Source: Salvator merianae
Lineage: Eukaryota; Chordata; Lepidosauria; Squamata; Teiidae
Length of the DNA: 64,000 bases
Direction of reading: 5' to 3'
Assembly (NCBI GenBank): GCA_003586115.2
Contig: QVOM02000112.1
Coordinates: forward strand, 106,728,701 to 106,792,700
Under the pieces are notes generated by a model, which worked only from the letters and a program-made list of their open reading frames with translations, ran no database searches and had not been told where the DNA came from. The translations under genes and the position numbers were made by a program. Shown in pieces: positions 32,640-43,462 of this stretch (position 1 is its first letter; each line of letters begins with the position of its first letter).

Positions 32640-33302
32640 GCATGACTTCTGGATGAAACCAGATCTGAAAAATAAAAAAAAATAGGTAGCCTGCAATGGA
32701 GTCTTTCAATGGGGTGTATCAAGAGGAGCATAGAGTCTAGATCACGAGAAGTAATTATCCCTCTTTACTCTTCCTTGGTCAGACCTCATCTGGAGTATTG
32801 TGTCCAGTTCTGGGCACCCCAATTTAAAAAAGACATTGACAAACTGGAACAAGTTCAGAGAAGGGCGACCAAAATGGTGAGTGGTCTGCAAACCATGTCC
32901 TACGAGGAACGGTTGAAGGACCTAGGAATGTTTAGCCTGCAGAAGAGAAGACTGAGAGGAGACATGATAGCTGTTTTCAAGTATCTGAAGGGCTGTCACA
33001 GTGCAGAAGGATTGGCCCTATTCTCAATTGCGCAAGAAGAAAGGACTAGAAACAATGGGATGAAAATTCAAGGGAGTAGATACAGGCTAGATATTAGGAA
33101 AAACTTTCTGACCGTAACGGCAATCAATCATTGGAACAGGTTACCACAGGAGGTGGTAGGCTCTCCTTTGCTGGAGGTCTTCAAGGAGAGGCTGGATGGA
33201 TACCTGTCTGGGATGCTTTAGTGAATCCTGCATTGAGCAGGGGGTTGGACTCGATGACCCTGGAGGTCCCTTCCAACTCTATGATTCTATGATTCTATGA
33301 GT
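32640..33302 (+). mobile_element. CR1 LINE 3' end with long open ORF2 C-terminus (type a)
   Basis: An unbroken frame at 32709-33221 (170 residues) encodes SLVRPHLEYCVQFWAPQFKK, KLEQVQRRATKMVSGL, SYEERLKDLGMFSLQKRRLR and ends HWNRLPQEVVGSPLLEVFK then the natural stop. This is the thumb and C-terminal part of CR1 ORF2. After the stop come GGTTGGACTCGATGACCCTG and the tail ATGATTCTATGATTCTATGA, the CR1 octamer signature. Lack of stops over 500 bases suggests a fairly recent insertion. The 5' side is truncated, so no full protein is encoded. Confidence 0.92.
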
Positions 33303-33310
33303 CTCAAAAA

Positions 33311-33679
33311 CAGTGGCATAGCCAGCGCTTCCGTTGCCCGGGGTTGTGGGCGGAGGCGACGCCAGCGCGGGGGGGGGGGCGACACCGGCGCGCCGGTCCG
33401 AGGGGCGACGCCAGCGCACCAGCGCAGGGCAGGGCGACGCCGGCACATGGGGCGGGGCGACGCCAGCGCGCGGGATGGGGTGACGCCGGCATGCCGGCGC
33501 TAGGGGCGACGCCGGCGCACAGGGCGGGCCGACGCCAGCGTGCCGGCGCAAGGGACAACCAGCGCACCGCCGACGGACGGGCGGGGTGATGAGTGAGGGC
33601 GCCAGTGGGCGGGGCCACCCCCGACAACGCGCCGCCTGGGGTGGGCCGCCCCCCCACCCACCCCCTTGCTACGCCTCTG
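33311..33679. mobile_element. hAT-type element carrying a GC-rich minisatellite
   Basis: The left end CAGTGGCATAGCCAG and complemented right end CAGAGGCGTAGCAAG are terminal inverted repeats. The flanks are CTCAAAAA (33303-33310) and CTCAAAAA (33680-33687), an exact 8 bp target duplication diagnostic of hAT transposition. The interior is mostly tandem GC-rich units (33350-33545). It lies directly beyond the CR1 octamer tail. No transposase is present. Confidence 0.88.
33350..33545. repeat. GC-rich minisatellite inside the hAT element
   Basis: At least eight variants of the core GGCGACGCCRGCGC are spaced about 23-30 bases apart, separated by G-rich spacers. It is extremely CpG-rich against an AT-leaning background. 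All six frames are open for long stretches, which explains the proline/alanine-rich frames seen here. Confidence 0.85.
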
Positions 33680-33954
33680 CTCAAAAAGCATTAAAACACT
33701 GGGAAAAAATTCTATGGTCTGAAAAATTAGTTTGACAAGAAGCTGATTTTTGCAGGGTTTGCTTACTGGGGGAGGAGAAGGATCCTGACAAAGTCCTAAA
33801 TTTAGAAGAATGTAGGATTGAAGACAACAGAATAATAAGTTGGAGTAGAAATGGATAAAGATTAAACGTTATTAATATAAGTTGTAAAGAGATTTGGAAC
33901 TAAATAAATCCATATTACTGATTACACACACGGTTCCTGCTTCACATTCCCAAA

Positions 33955-34330
33955 ATTAATTTAGTATTTTATTTCATTACATGTGTACCCCACCCTCCGC
34001 TTAACAGTTCCAGTCACAGCACTCAGTAAAAAATGATGTTAATAAAATATAACACACACACCTTGGCAAAATTACATTCAGAGGAAGCTAAATATCAAAG
34101 ATCTGGGTGAAGAGATATGTTTTAACCAGGCACTAAAAACCATATAACATTGGCACATGGTGTATCTCCAGAGGAAGACCGTTTCAAAGTTTGGGGCCTA
34201 CACAAAGAAGGCCCTCTCACGTGCCACCACCCTTTGTGCCTCTGTGAGTGGCAGAACTACAAGAAGGACCTCCCTTCTGATCTTAATGGCTGGGCAGGTC
34301 TGTATGGAGAGGCATTCCTTTAGGTATTTA
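33955..34330 (-). mobile_element. L2-clade LINE 3' end, antisense
   Basis: Reading the minus strand, AGAAGGTCCTTCTTGTAGTT-type text and GTGGCACGTGAGAGGGCC precede TTAAAACATATCTCTTCACC and the GGGTGGGGTACAC-type end block near 33980. The order matches the sense L2 copies. Confidence 0.7.
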
Positions 34331-34739
34331 TTCATTTACAGTCAGTGGTGGTGTGTTATAAAGGCACAGTGTTCATTGCACACCCTTTGCCTGTTGCCTT
34401 CCTAATAATGCAGCAGCATACATTTAATTTTGAAGCCAATCAGAATCTACTTTCAGTATGTGAATGGCTATCATTGTTAAAGTGCAAAATATTAAGCCTC
34501 CTCTGTTCACATTTTTTTTCACTCTTAGGTAATGATCTGTCTGAGTTTTTCACATGTGACCATTCCTCCTCCTCCTCCTCCTCACTGCTGAACAAGCTGA
34601 AGGCTGCCACTTTCTTGAGGCTCAGCTTTTGACTCTGCTGGGGAAAGTGTGGCATGCTAGCAAGTTCAATCAAAGTCAAATACATTTTAGTTACTTTATT
34701 TATGTAAAGTATTTTTTGGGCATGATTTTTCTCTGTTCC
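34331..34739. other. Unassigned, with a short TCC repeat
   Basis: A (TCC)n run occupies about 34565-34583; otherwise no match. Confidence 0.5.
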
Positions 34740-35035
34740 TGGCCACCTGGGCGTGTGGTTGTTGGGGCATGGAGGTGGTGCTCCTGTGGAGGATGGGTGC
34801 AACTAGACTTGCCCTATCTCACAGCTGGACTTGTCCCTGAGTCTCAGACATGTGGTTGGGGTATATAGGTGACACAGGGGGTTCAGCCAAGTTTGCCATA
34901 ATTCTGAGCGGACTTGTTACTCATGCAGTTGTTACTCATGCCATAATTCTGAGAGGACTTGTTAGGCATGCAGTTGGGGCACGGAGGCAGTATGGATGGA
35001 GCAGCTAGGCATGCCCTAGCTATGGGTGGACTTGC
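34740..35035 (+). repeat. Tandem repeat units of roughly 100 bp
   Basis: Three related units start GTTGGGGCATGGAGG (about 34759), GTTGGGGTATATAGG (about 34855) and GTTGGGGCACGGAGG (about 34973). Each is followed by a GACTTGTY-type block. Within the second, GCCATAATTCTGAG plus GGACTTGTTA is itself doubled about 45 bases apart. Confidence 0.7.
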
Positions 35036-35039
35036 TGAG

Positions 35040-35900
35040 AAATCTCAGTCAGCAGACGACTTCCCCTTGCATCAGCCCTCCAAAGAAAGCAGCAGGCACA
35101 TTTTCCTCCTAGACTCCTGGCCAAGCAACCTGTTCATCGTGCTGGCCCCAGGGCTTTCTTTGATGAATCAAAATGCACCCCCTGTTTTCTTCAGCAGGAT
35201 GATGGAAGAGAGAGTCCCCCTTGTACCAATGAGCAGGGAAAGCGATGGGCGTGTTTGGTACACCAAGGAAAGAAGCAGGACCAGCATGATGAGCAAGGAG
35301 CTCAGCTGGAAATCTAGGATGAAAACACATTTGCTGTTTTCCTCAGCAGGCCAATACAAGGGACCCCACTGCTTTCTTCAGTGGGCATGTGTTGCCCAAA
35401 CGCTTCCTTCATTGCCAAGTTGCAGTTGCTAAAGCACCAATTTCACCTGTTGCTTTCTTCAACAGGCGCTTGCTGGCTGAGCTCCTCGCTCATCACCAGG
35501 TTGCTCTGGCAACAAGCAAGGAGGTCAGCTGACAATGCACCCACTGAAGAAAGCAGGTGAAATTGGCACTTTAGCAACCTGGTGACAAGCAAGGAATTAA
35601 GCCAGCAGATGCCTGCTCAAGAAAGCAGAGGATGAAATCAGCGCTTTAGCAACCTGGCAATGAACAAAGATTTCAGCCAGCATGTGCCCACTAAAGAAAG
35701 CAGCATGCTGATTTCACCCGCTGCTTTCTTCAATGGGTGCATTGTTGACCAAACTCCTTGCTTATCACCATGTTGCTTTGCTTGCAAACCTGGCACCGAG
35801 CAGGGAGCTCAACCAGTATGTACCCTCTGAAGAAAGCAACAGGCTGATGGAAGGGAGAATTCCCTCCTTCCATTGGCTCACTGCTTTCTTCAGCGGCCAC
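35040..35900. repeat. Array of an alternating-orientation motif (GAAGAAAGCAG / CTGCTTTCTTC)
   Basis: The motif CACTGAAGAAAGCAG occurs as such near 35081, 35541, 35617, 35690 and 35827. It occurs as its complement near 35151, 35181, 35331, 35368, 35450, 35721 and 35881. A companion block, GCAACCTGGTGACAAGCAAG, also recurs in both senses (35497, 35571, 35646, 35765). Units are imperfect and about 70-90 bp. Neighbouring opposite copies could fold into hairpins. I do not recognise the family. Confidence 0.75.
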
Positions 35901-35959
35901 ATTTTATGCAGCCTGATCTCCTTGCTTGTTGGCTGCTTGCTTTACTTGTTCCCCCTTTT

Positions 35960-37424
35960 ATTGTTTTTAAACATGGATGTAGAACGATGATCAAGGTGGA
36001 GATTGTGAAATAGCCTTTTTACAAAAATGCATGGAAAGATTGCTTCTTGACTTGTGTGGAGGATACCCGTAGTTATATTTTCAGAGAATAGCTATCTTAG
36101 CAAGTGTTTGTTCGAAGTTCAACAGAGATGAGATAAGGGATGGAGAGTGTGCAAAGAAGAAAGGTGTGTGTGCATTTTAACAACCAAAAGAAAGGAAGTA
36201 AAGACTGGAGCTGAAGGTGCCATTTTGAGTTAGATTTTGTTTCCTAACCTCGTCAAAGAAAGAAGAGCAAGTTCATGAAGTGTGCAATTTTTTGTCTGTG
36301 CTATTCAAGGCTGCCAGCATTGCTCTCTTGAAAACAAGGTACTATGCCAAAGCTGGCAATGAAAAGTATCTAATATAATTTATATTTTCAATTCAAACTT
36401 GATAGTAGTATTACTTCTAAAATGATGACGATGTTTAATAATAATCTTACATTGCATATTTGTGTCAACATTGTTTTACAGCTCTTTGAAAGGAAGCTTG
36501 ATATTATTATAATCTCCATATTTTTGATGGGATGAAGAAGCTGGTTTTGAGATTATTGGCTTCCAGAACAGCATAATGCTGTCTACCTGTGTGTGTATGG
36601 CGGGGGGGACTGGTGGTGTTACATCTGGGGCTTGGGGAGACAGTTAATATGACAGATTTATGCTTTTGTTTTGTGCTGTGGCCTTGTGTTTCTGAGTTTC
36701 TCATAATAAGACACCTTGGGTTTCTTTTAAAAAGGTGATTAATAAATATAACAGCAGCAGCAACAAAAACATAAACACCTATTCAGAATTTACTGCAATT
36801 AAGACTATTTGAACTCATTCCTGGGCAAGGGCGTATGGAATGCAGCCAGTGGGCACATTTAAGAAACCATTAAGGCAAAAAAAAAAAAAAAAAATTACTT
36901 AGAAATGGTATGCTTTATAAATAAACAGGAACCTTCTGGTTTCATGAGGGTTTTTTCCCATTTCTGTTCAGTTAGTGAGCATTGTGCATTTTGAGGACAA
37001 TGCTGGTCAGAAAGCCATTTTTTAAACTGTTGTTATATAAGTAATATTCATTTCACAGAAACTTCCTTTCAGATTCCATATTTACAATGAGAATACATTC
37101 AATTTCTAATTCCTTATCTTGAACTATCTCAATGCTTTCTGAAAATTGTTACTCAATATGTCCAGTAAATGCTGGAAGAAGAGAAGAAATGACAAAATCA
37201 TTTTTAAAAATGTCTTTGCCCTGTGGGAATGTTTTATTAAGTTTAAAATTAAGTTATTATTTTCACATGGAACCTGGCCCCGCCTCCTTGACCCCTCTGG
37301 CTCCACCTCCTTGACCCTTCTGGCACTGCCTCCTCAATTCCCTCTGCCCTGCCCTTTTGTCCTGCTCTGGCCCTGCCCTCACCCTCACCAGTGCCCACCA
37401 AGCCTATAGTTCACCAGCCACCAC
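35960..37424. other. No recognised gene; about 1.5 kb unassigned
   Basis: An A run lies at about 36877-36894 and CCTTGACCC-type duplications at 37280-37330 (SCTCCACCTCCTTGACCC variants). No coding motif was seen. Confidence 0.45.
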
Positions 37425-37935
37425 TGTTCTGAAAGATCTTTACTGGCTATCTATTAGCTAACAAGCCCAGTTCAAGATGTTGATATTAAAAGGTAAAGCT
37501 GTAAATGGTTTGGACCCTGGCTATCTATAAGAGCACCTTCTCCCATATAGACCTGCCTGTGTATTAAGATCACAAAAGAAGGACCTTCTTGTAGTTCTGC
37601 CACTCTCAGACATGCAAGGGGCAGTAACAAGCAAGAGGGCCTTTTCCGTGGTGGTCCCCAAACTTTAGAACAGTCACCCTCTGGAGGTACTCCAGGCACC
37701 AAGGTTAAATGGCTTTTGGTGACTGGTTAATAGATATCACTTCATCCAGGCTTTTGATGTTTAGCTTTCTCTGAGTGCTGTCCTGCCAGGGATGGAAGGA
37801 GAGAGGGAGAGCTACATTTTAAACACGTTCAGGCTGTTTTATAATGTTTAGCTTTTTATTGTTGTAGCCCACCCTGGGACCTTCAGGTGGAATGTGGATG
37901 TAAATAGTTATACATATTAAAAATAAAAATATAAG
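37425..37935 (+). mobile_element. L2-clade LINE 3' end
   Basis: The start GATCTTTACTGGCTATCTAT and TAAATGGTTTGGACCCTGGC matches the L2 ORF2 end (the 'LHWLP...GL.P.Y' region). GGGCCTTTTCCGTGGTGGTC, TCATCCAGGCTTTTGATG and CCCACCCTGGGACCTTC follow, ending in an A/T-rich tail. It is the longest L2 copy here, with frame breaks. Confidence 0.8.
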
Positions 37936-37949
37936 TGCCTAGCATATGT

Positions 37950-38279
37950 TGTCAGAATCACCACCGTAGGCCCAGAGTCAGGAACAAGGCAGAATATAAC
38001 AGCATGCTCTCTAAATTAATTGTGATAACAGAATACAAAGATTATCATCAAGCATTTAGCATATGTGGCATCTCAGTTCACTTCCATTTCCCACACCCAC
38101 ATCATCCAGCACGACACAGTTCAAGGTTCTCATAACAACCTGCTTTCCCAGGCCTTGTTATCTGCTTACCAAGCTAACTACCAAGTAGAGGAAATATCAG
38201 ATCTGTGAGAAAAGCAAGCAGGCATGGCTGTGAATGTGAAACAGTCAAAGATGGCAGCACAGTGAACATGGTGCTGACA
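37950..38279 (-). mobile_element. Candidate 3' LTR of a Ty3/Gypsy element
   Basis: On the plus strand the block runs TGTCAGAATC to GTGCTGACA, with the short inverted ends TGTCAG/CTGACA and TG...CA termini typical of LTRs. It lies just beyond the integrase C-terminus of the Gypsy fragment and directly after a purine tract in the element's orientation. A second LTR copy to confirm it is not in the window. Confidence 0.65.
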
Positions 38280-38290
38280 CTTCTCCCTCT
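38280..38290 (-). other. Candidate polypurine tract of the Gypsy element
   Basis: In element orientation AGAGGGAGAAG directly precedes the candidate LTR, where reverse transcription of LTR elements primes the plus strand. Confidence 0.6.
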
Positions 38291-38368
38291 GGACTGAGGT
38301 TGCAGCCAGCGACAATTCAGAGCCAGGCTAATCTGCATACCTGGAATACACATAACAGACGCTTTGCA

Positions 38369-39790
38369 TTAACCAGCTAATACGTGAGAGTCAAGGATTT
38401 CAGAGATTTCAAAATGCTCGTTCCCCAACCATAATGGGAGGAGGTGGTGGTTCAGAATTACAAGAGGAGAGAGAGAAGGTTCCTTGCAAAAGAGACTCCG
38501 ATGAAAGACTGGGTGGATTTTCGTGTGCTTCGGTAATTTTAAACTGAACATAGTTTTATTAATTTTGGCAATGACCTTAAAAAGACCGATGTACCAGTAA
38601 TTTTTTGGAAGGATGTGGGGACTGAAGTGGCAGGCAGAGAGGTAAACCATGTCACTCACTTTAATGTCAGCTCCCAGGGACTGGGATTTGTCAGCTGCAA
38701 CTTTCTGTGCCCCTTTGGCTAGCTCTAGGGTGGCTTGCAGCTCAGACCAACATTTTCAGAAGAATTAGCCCACTCTGAGACTGAAGAAGGACTCTGGGGG
38801 TCAGGAATTAAAGTAGGTAACACATTCATCTCAGTTCCATACACAGTCTTCAAAAGGGGAGACCTGTAAGGAAGAATTAACTGAATTATTGTAAGCAAAT
38901 TTAGCTAATGGAAAATAAGAAGACCAATCTTTTGCTGAAAATTAGTGAAACAGATATATTGTTCCAAAATCTGGTTTACATGATCTGTAGCTCCACTGAT
39001 CTTTGGATGATAAGCTGAGAAGATAGTTCAATGTTCAATAGTGAGGAGAAAACCTTCCAGAATTTGGCTGTCGTTTGAGTCCCTCTGTCGGAGATAATAT
39101 GCTTGGGTACCCCATGCAATTTAAAGATATGCTCCATACACAGTTTGGCTAGGACAGAGGCAGAGGGAATGTTCTTTAGGGGAATAAAATGAGCCATTTT
39201 GTTGAAATGATCCACATTTGTCCAAATTACAGTATGTCCCAAGAATGGAGGCAGATTGAGGATGATATCAAAACTAATCTGTTCCTAGGGATATGTAGGG
39301 GCTGGAAGTGGACGAAGTACCTCAGGTTTAGCTGGTCTTGGTTTCGTGGCATTACAAATAGGACAGGAGAGAATGTAGCATTCTACATTTCTGCACATGC
39401 CCAGCCACCAATAAAACTGTTTGAGTGTAAAGAAAATTTTTAAGAAACCAAAGTAACCACCAATTCGTCTTTCGTAATGTAGTTGTAAAATCCTTGGTCC
39501 CAATATCAACAGAATGTATAGCCTTTTCTGCCACAGTGTGAGGAAACCATCCGATGTCCAGCTTTGAAGAATTGGCAAGGTACCAGGCATCCAAGGTTAA
39601 GCAGGAACAAATCTCAGCATGTAGTTGATTAGTAATGTTCATTGCAGTTGCAGTTATATCCAGCTGCTTGGGTGTTAGAATGGTAGACTTGGCAGTAAAG
39701 TCAGAAGCTTGGTATTGTGGTTTGGAAGACAAAGCATCAGCTACCAGTTTTTGTCCCCCTCAGTGAACTTCAGTGTAAGGTCAGAGTGGC
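38369..39790 (-). pseudogene. Ty3/Gypsy LTR retrotransposon pol fragment: RNase H end and integrase
   Basis: On the minus strand the order is: end of RNase H (KFTEGDKNW, then VADALSSKPQYQ) near 39720-39780; the integrase zinc-binding domain (HYERRIGGYFG, then CPICNATKPRP) around 39300-39480; the integrase core (WTNVDHFNKMAHFIPLK, then GVPKHIISDRGTQ) at 39000-39240; and a C-terminal SH3-like region (GLFKVIAKINKT, then KIHPVFHRSLF) at 38369-38640. Frames change several times and stops occur, so it is dead. The 5' part (gag, protease, RT) and the 5' LTR are absent; a family F block starts where RNase H should continue. Confidence 0.88.
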
Positions 39791-40050
39791 CCAGCCTAAC
39801 TTTGGAGCTCAGAGTTGTCAGCTGGAGCTTATCCAGGAGTCCAGCAAAATGGCACTGGGCTTCACACACTAGTAGTCCAGCTGGTCTGGTCTACTATGTG
39901 GAATATTCCAGAAAGCATTTTGAAGCAGTGTCCTATTGGAGCAGGCTCTGAGCATCCCAAGTGGATGCAAGTTTCCATGGACCACCATCCCAGTGCTGAT
40001 TCTACCAGAGTTGCAGTATAGAGTCAAGGTCAGGGTTCCTGGAAGTTTAA
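39791..40050. mobile_element. Family F fragment at the Gypsy break
   Basis: GCACTGGGCTTCACACACTA, GGTCTGGTCTACTATGTGG and TCCTATTGGAGCAGGCTCTG resemble the F copies at 6345 and 46560. It replaces the sequence expected upstream in the Gypsy pol gene. Limits are uncertain. Confidence 0.4.
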
Positions 40051-40145
40051 TAACTATAAACAAGAGAAACTTTCAGGAGGAGGAGAGTTTAATGTAGGCA
40101 AAACCTGCTGAAATTTCTCCTTTGGTGCAGATATTAAAGCTAATA

Positions 40146-40432
40146 GGATCATAGAATCATAGAGTTGGAAGGGACCTCCAGGGTCATCAAGTCCAACCCC
40201 CTGCTCAATGCAGGATTCACTAAAGCATCCCAGACAGATATCTGTTCAGCCTTTCCTTGAAGATCTCCAGCGAAGGAGAGCCCACCACCTCCTGTGGTAA
40301 CCTGTTCCAGTGACTGATTGCCCTTACGGTCAGAAAGTTTTTCCTAATATCTAGCCTGTATCTACTCCCTTGAATTTTCATCCCATTGTTTCTAGTCCTA
40401 CCTTCTTGTGCAACTGAGAATAGGGCCAATGA
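40146..40432 (-). mobile_element. CR1 LINE 3' end, antisense (type a)
   Basis: It starts on the plus strand with ATCATAGAATCATAGAGTTG, the complement of the CR1 octamer tail. A minus-strand frame at 40220-40429 encodes KIQGSRYRLDIRKNFLTV, HWNRLPQEVVGSPSLEIFK and SGML before the stop. It differs from the 32640 copy at 9 of 69 comparable residues. It lies about 100 bp from the Gypsy/F block. Confidence 0.92.
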
Positions 40433-40440
40433 CCTGGATC

Positions 40441-40957
40441 CCTGACCTGGATTTCATATGGCAGCCTGGCTTAGAAGAATATGCTTTCTCTGCACATTTT
40501 TTAAACAAATGTATGATTATTATTCTGATTCAAAATCGTTTCAAGTCTTTTTTCAGCAGTCGGTAAACCAACATCTCTGCATCTTCTCTGTACTGGCATT
40601 TCTGGCAAAGAAATTTGCTATGCACTTCCATCTTGGACACAATTACCAAAACATAGTTGTTGCCACTATTTCTTCTCATTATGTCATTATCCCAAAAGAA
40701 CAGCCTTTTTTGTACTGATGGGTCTTGTCCCATGACAAACTCATCTTTTACATAACATCTTACCAGTAAATAGTTATTACTCATTTTCTTTGATGAGTAG
40801 TGTTGTCTGCTATAATCATTAAGAAATTTCACTGTATGCCTGCCAGTAATTTATACCTCCTACAGAAATCGCAGACGTGAAGGAGAAGAAAGCATTTGTT
40901 TGAAGGGCAAAATGTGGCCCATAGAGGCAAAATAGCAGCACTCTACTCAGTGCATTC
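40441..40957. other. No recognised gene or repeat
   Basis: Frames of 86-100 residues on both strands have no known motif. Confidence 0.45.
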
Positions 40958-40965
40958 ACTCTGCT

Positions 40966-41346
40966 CAGGGTGCAATCAGACAGGGCTTCTGTTGCCATCC
41001 CAAAAAACAGGCATTTCCACACATTGCCCTTCCTTCACCTTGAAGTCTGGCAACACCTTATCAACAAGTGCTCACCACCTGCCCAGCTTTCTGGGACCCT
41101 GATTGATTGCTGGTTGGACCATTTGTTCCACTGCTTTGATTGGCTAGATTTCTCTCCTCTGTATCCCCTCCCAATGCAACTGAAAGGAAGAGTCACTGTT
41201 GGTCATGTGATTTCCCATCTGAGGAAGGGACGACCTTTCCGAGGCTTTGACACATGATAAGGTGCATGCAGGAGTAAAATGTCTGTATCCCCTACTCCAG
41301 TTCTCCCCGGGGGGGCACCTCTTTAAGTGTGTCTGATTGCAGCCTG
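40966..41346. mobile_element. Family D hAT-like element, copy 3 (best preserved)
   Basis: The ends are CAGGGTGCAATCAGACAGGG and the complement of GTGTCTGATTGCAGCCTG. Flanks ACTCTGCT (40958-40965) and ATTCTTCT (41347-41354) agree at 6 of 8 positions, compatible with a decayed hAT target duplication. The interior includes CTTGAAGTCTGGCAACACC and GCTTTGATTGGCTAGATTTC, shared with copies at 2568 and 12793. Confidence 0.7.
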
Positions 41347-41354
41347 ATTCTTCT

Positions 41355-42369
41355 TCCCCCTTTAGTCTTTCAGCGAGGAATTGCTGAATCAACTGTCTAT
41401 AACCACTGTATTCAAGTGAATCAACTTTTCTGTAGGATATAATTCGTAGTGAATTAAAAAGTGAACAAAGTCTAGGCCTCGTTGCCCAAGGTAACATCTC
41501 CAGACCCAGAAGGGTGTAAGCCTGAATTAGCTGCTAGAGGCCTGGCAGGGGCCCAAAATCATGTTAATCTGTGTAATGACATCATCACACATCCATCACC
41601 AAATGGGAGGGCTTGTCTGTCCTCCTCTGAGAAGGCCTGGAGGTGCACCTAGAAACAAAGTGAGCTCAGGTGATGGATGCCTTGCTTCTAGGGCCTAGTT
41701 TGCTAGGAATGCTCTGAGAATCTTCAAAAAGCATTTGAGATAGCATTTTACACATCCCTGCCTTTCAATAATAGTAATAGTAAGTTTGTGCCAGCTTGTT
41801 TTACAATAGATCTTCCTATACTACTATGGTTCTATTTAAAAAAAAAATACCACTTAATTTGAATCCTCATTTTGAGACTTACAGACTTCAGTGGAAATTT
41901 AAGGATTATGGAAACCATAACTGAGAGCTCTGTTGACTTGCATTGTGGTAGACTGGTTCAATATTACATTGACTTGAATGGGGAAGGGATCTCAGTGCAG
42001 GTCAATGAAGAAAAGGAATCAGCATTGAAGGGGGTACAACATAGCCACCCCAGAGAGGATCTACCATGGGGGCAATATCAAAGCACACAGATGCCATGCC
42101 TAAAATCCTGGCATACATATGCTCATCCACATCCCAGACAAGGGTTTTTCACAGACTGCAATGCAGAACACACAGAAGTCAGGCAGGAAAATGATTTTTC
42201 ACAAACTGCAATGCTGGAAATACCATCTCCTACCTTTAGGTACAATGGGATGGTCAGAGAGTCCTAGGACCCCAATAAATGCCCCCCCCCCCATTTCCCT
42301 CAAGGAAATCTTTTGGCAGCAGAGAATATCCTTCTGCCTTGCTGCCAGCATGCTTTGGTGCCATCTTTT
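41355..42369. other. No recognised gene or repeat
   Basis: About 1 kb unassigned. A 131-residue sense frame at 41872-42267 has no recognisable domain. TTTTTCACAGACTGCAATGC recurs with changes as TTTTTCACAAACTGCAATGC at about 42147 and 42197, a local duplication. A C run lies near 42283. Confidence 0.45.
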
Positions 42370-42478
42370 TGTTGTTCTATCTGTTATTGTTTTTAGTGGG
42401 TTCTTTTAAAAATGTTTTTATTGTTGTAACCCATCCTAAGATCTCCAGGTATATGACAGAAAAAATGCATTAAAAAAA
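42370..42478 (+). mobile_element. L2-clade LINE 3' tail fragment
   Basis: TTTTTATTGTTGTAACCC then ATCCTAAGATCTCCAGG and a short A-rich tail match the end of the other L2 copies. Confidence 0.55.
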
Positions 42479-43459
42479 CACTCTTCTGGATCATGCAGTC
42501 CATCTCATAGCTGGAACGTTTTCCTCTTAGACAACACCCTCTGTATGGTGATAACGTGTTCCTAACTAGCCTCTGCACCAGCCTTGAAGTTTTCATGAAC
42601 TTTGGAGCCAGGCTCCATGAGTTCTGACAACCAGGAACCTCCTGTAAACTGGGACACTGAGGTGTACACCTTCTGCACACCTCTGAGATCCACTTTTTAC
42701 CTCCTCTAGTGCACTGGTAAATCTCACTATCAAGGTCTATGGATGATCCAGATTAGGAACTTCCTGAACTGGATCATCCTCCATCTGATGCAGGCAGAGC
42801 ATACTAGCTGGGGGTGGGGCCTCTCTAATCTGCGCTAACATGCAAAAGAGAGGCCCTTAGTACACTTGCTGGTGCAGAAAAGGCCTAAAGATTCTGCAAT
42901 ATAGGACTATCTACAGTATTTCTTTTTTCTTTTTGTGATATATAACTGTGACTCTAATATTTCCACATTTTAAACAGTTTATTCAAATAATGTATTGTAA
43001 TAATAGTTCTACAGCTTTATGAAAGGAGTGCTCCCCAGAACAAGGTGTGCCTTTCCAAGTACAGGACTCCCCATCACTCCCTTTTGGGATTTGTTTGTTT
43101 AACTAAACAGTACCTGTGACTTACCTTCATTGTTGAACTGGGCATCCTACTCTCCCTAGGTCAGGATGCTTAAGAAGGAGGGACTCCCAAACCTCACAAG
43201 TCTTAAAAAAAGAGCCACCCACGGGGTATCTGTAGTACGAGGGCTTTGTTATACGTTCCCTACCAACTTTACCTAATGTGAATTCTCTACTTTCCACCCA
43301 CCAGTTGTTCCATAATGTGCGTTATTTATTTTTAAACTTCAGGTCAGGACATATTTTTTAGAACTAGCATGGGGAATCCATAGACATCTAAATGTTAGTG
43401 GACTGACTCTGGTCCCCATCAGCCATACACAGCATTGCTAGGGATCAAGACGATAAGAT
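42479..43459. other. No recognised gene or repeat
   Basis: About 1 kb unassigned, with no coding motif. Confidence 0.45.
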
Positions 43460-43462
43460 TTG

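Noticed and set aside
33279..33691. Proline/alanine/arginine-rich frames or a CpG-island promoter
   Set aside because: The block is a GC-rich minisatellite inside a hAT element with an exact 8 bp duplication; openness and CpG follow from that.
35040..35900. CRISPR-like array
   Set aside because: The repeats are imperfect, in both orientations and irregularly spaced, in a vertebrate genome. No cas-like gene is present.
38369..39790. Endogenous retrovirus with envelope
   Set aside because: The integrase features and VADALS linker are those of Ty3/Gypsy elements; no envelope-like frame lies between integrase and the LTR.
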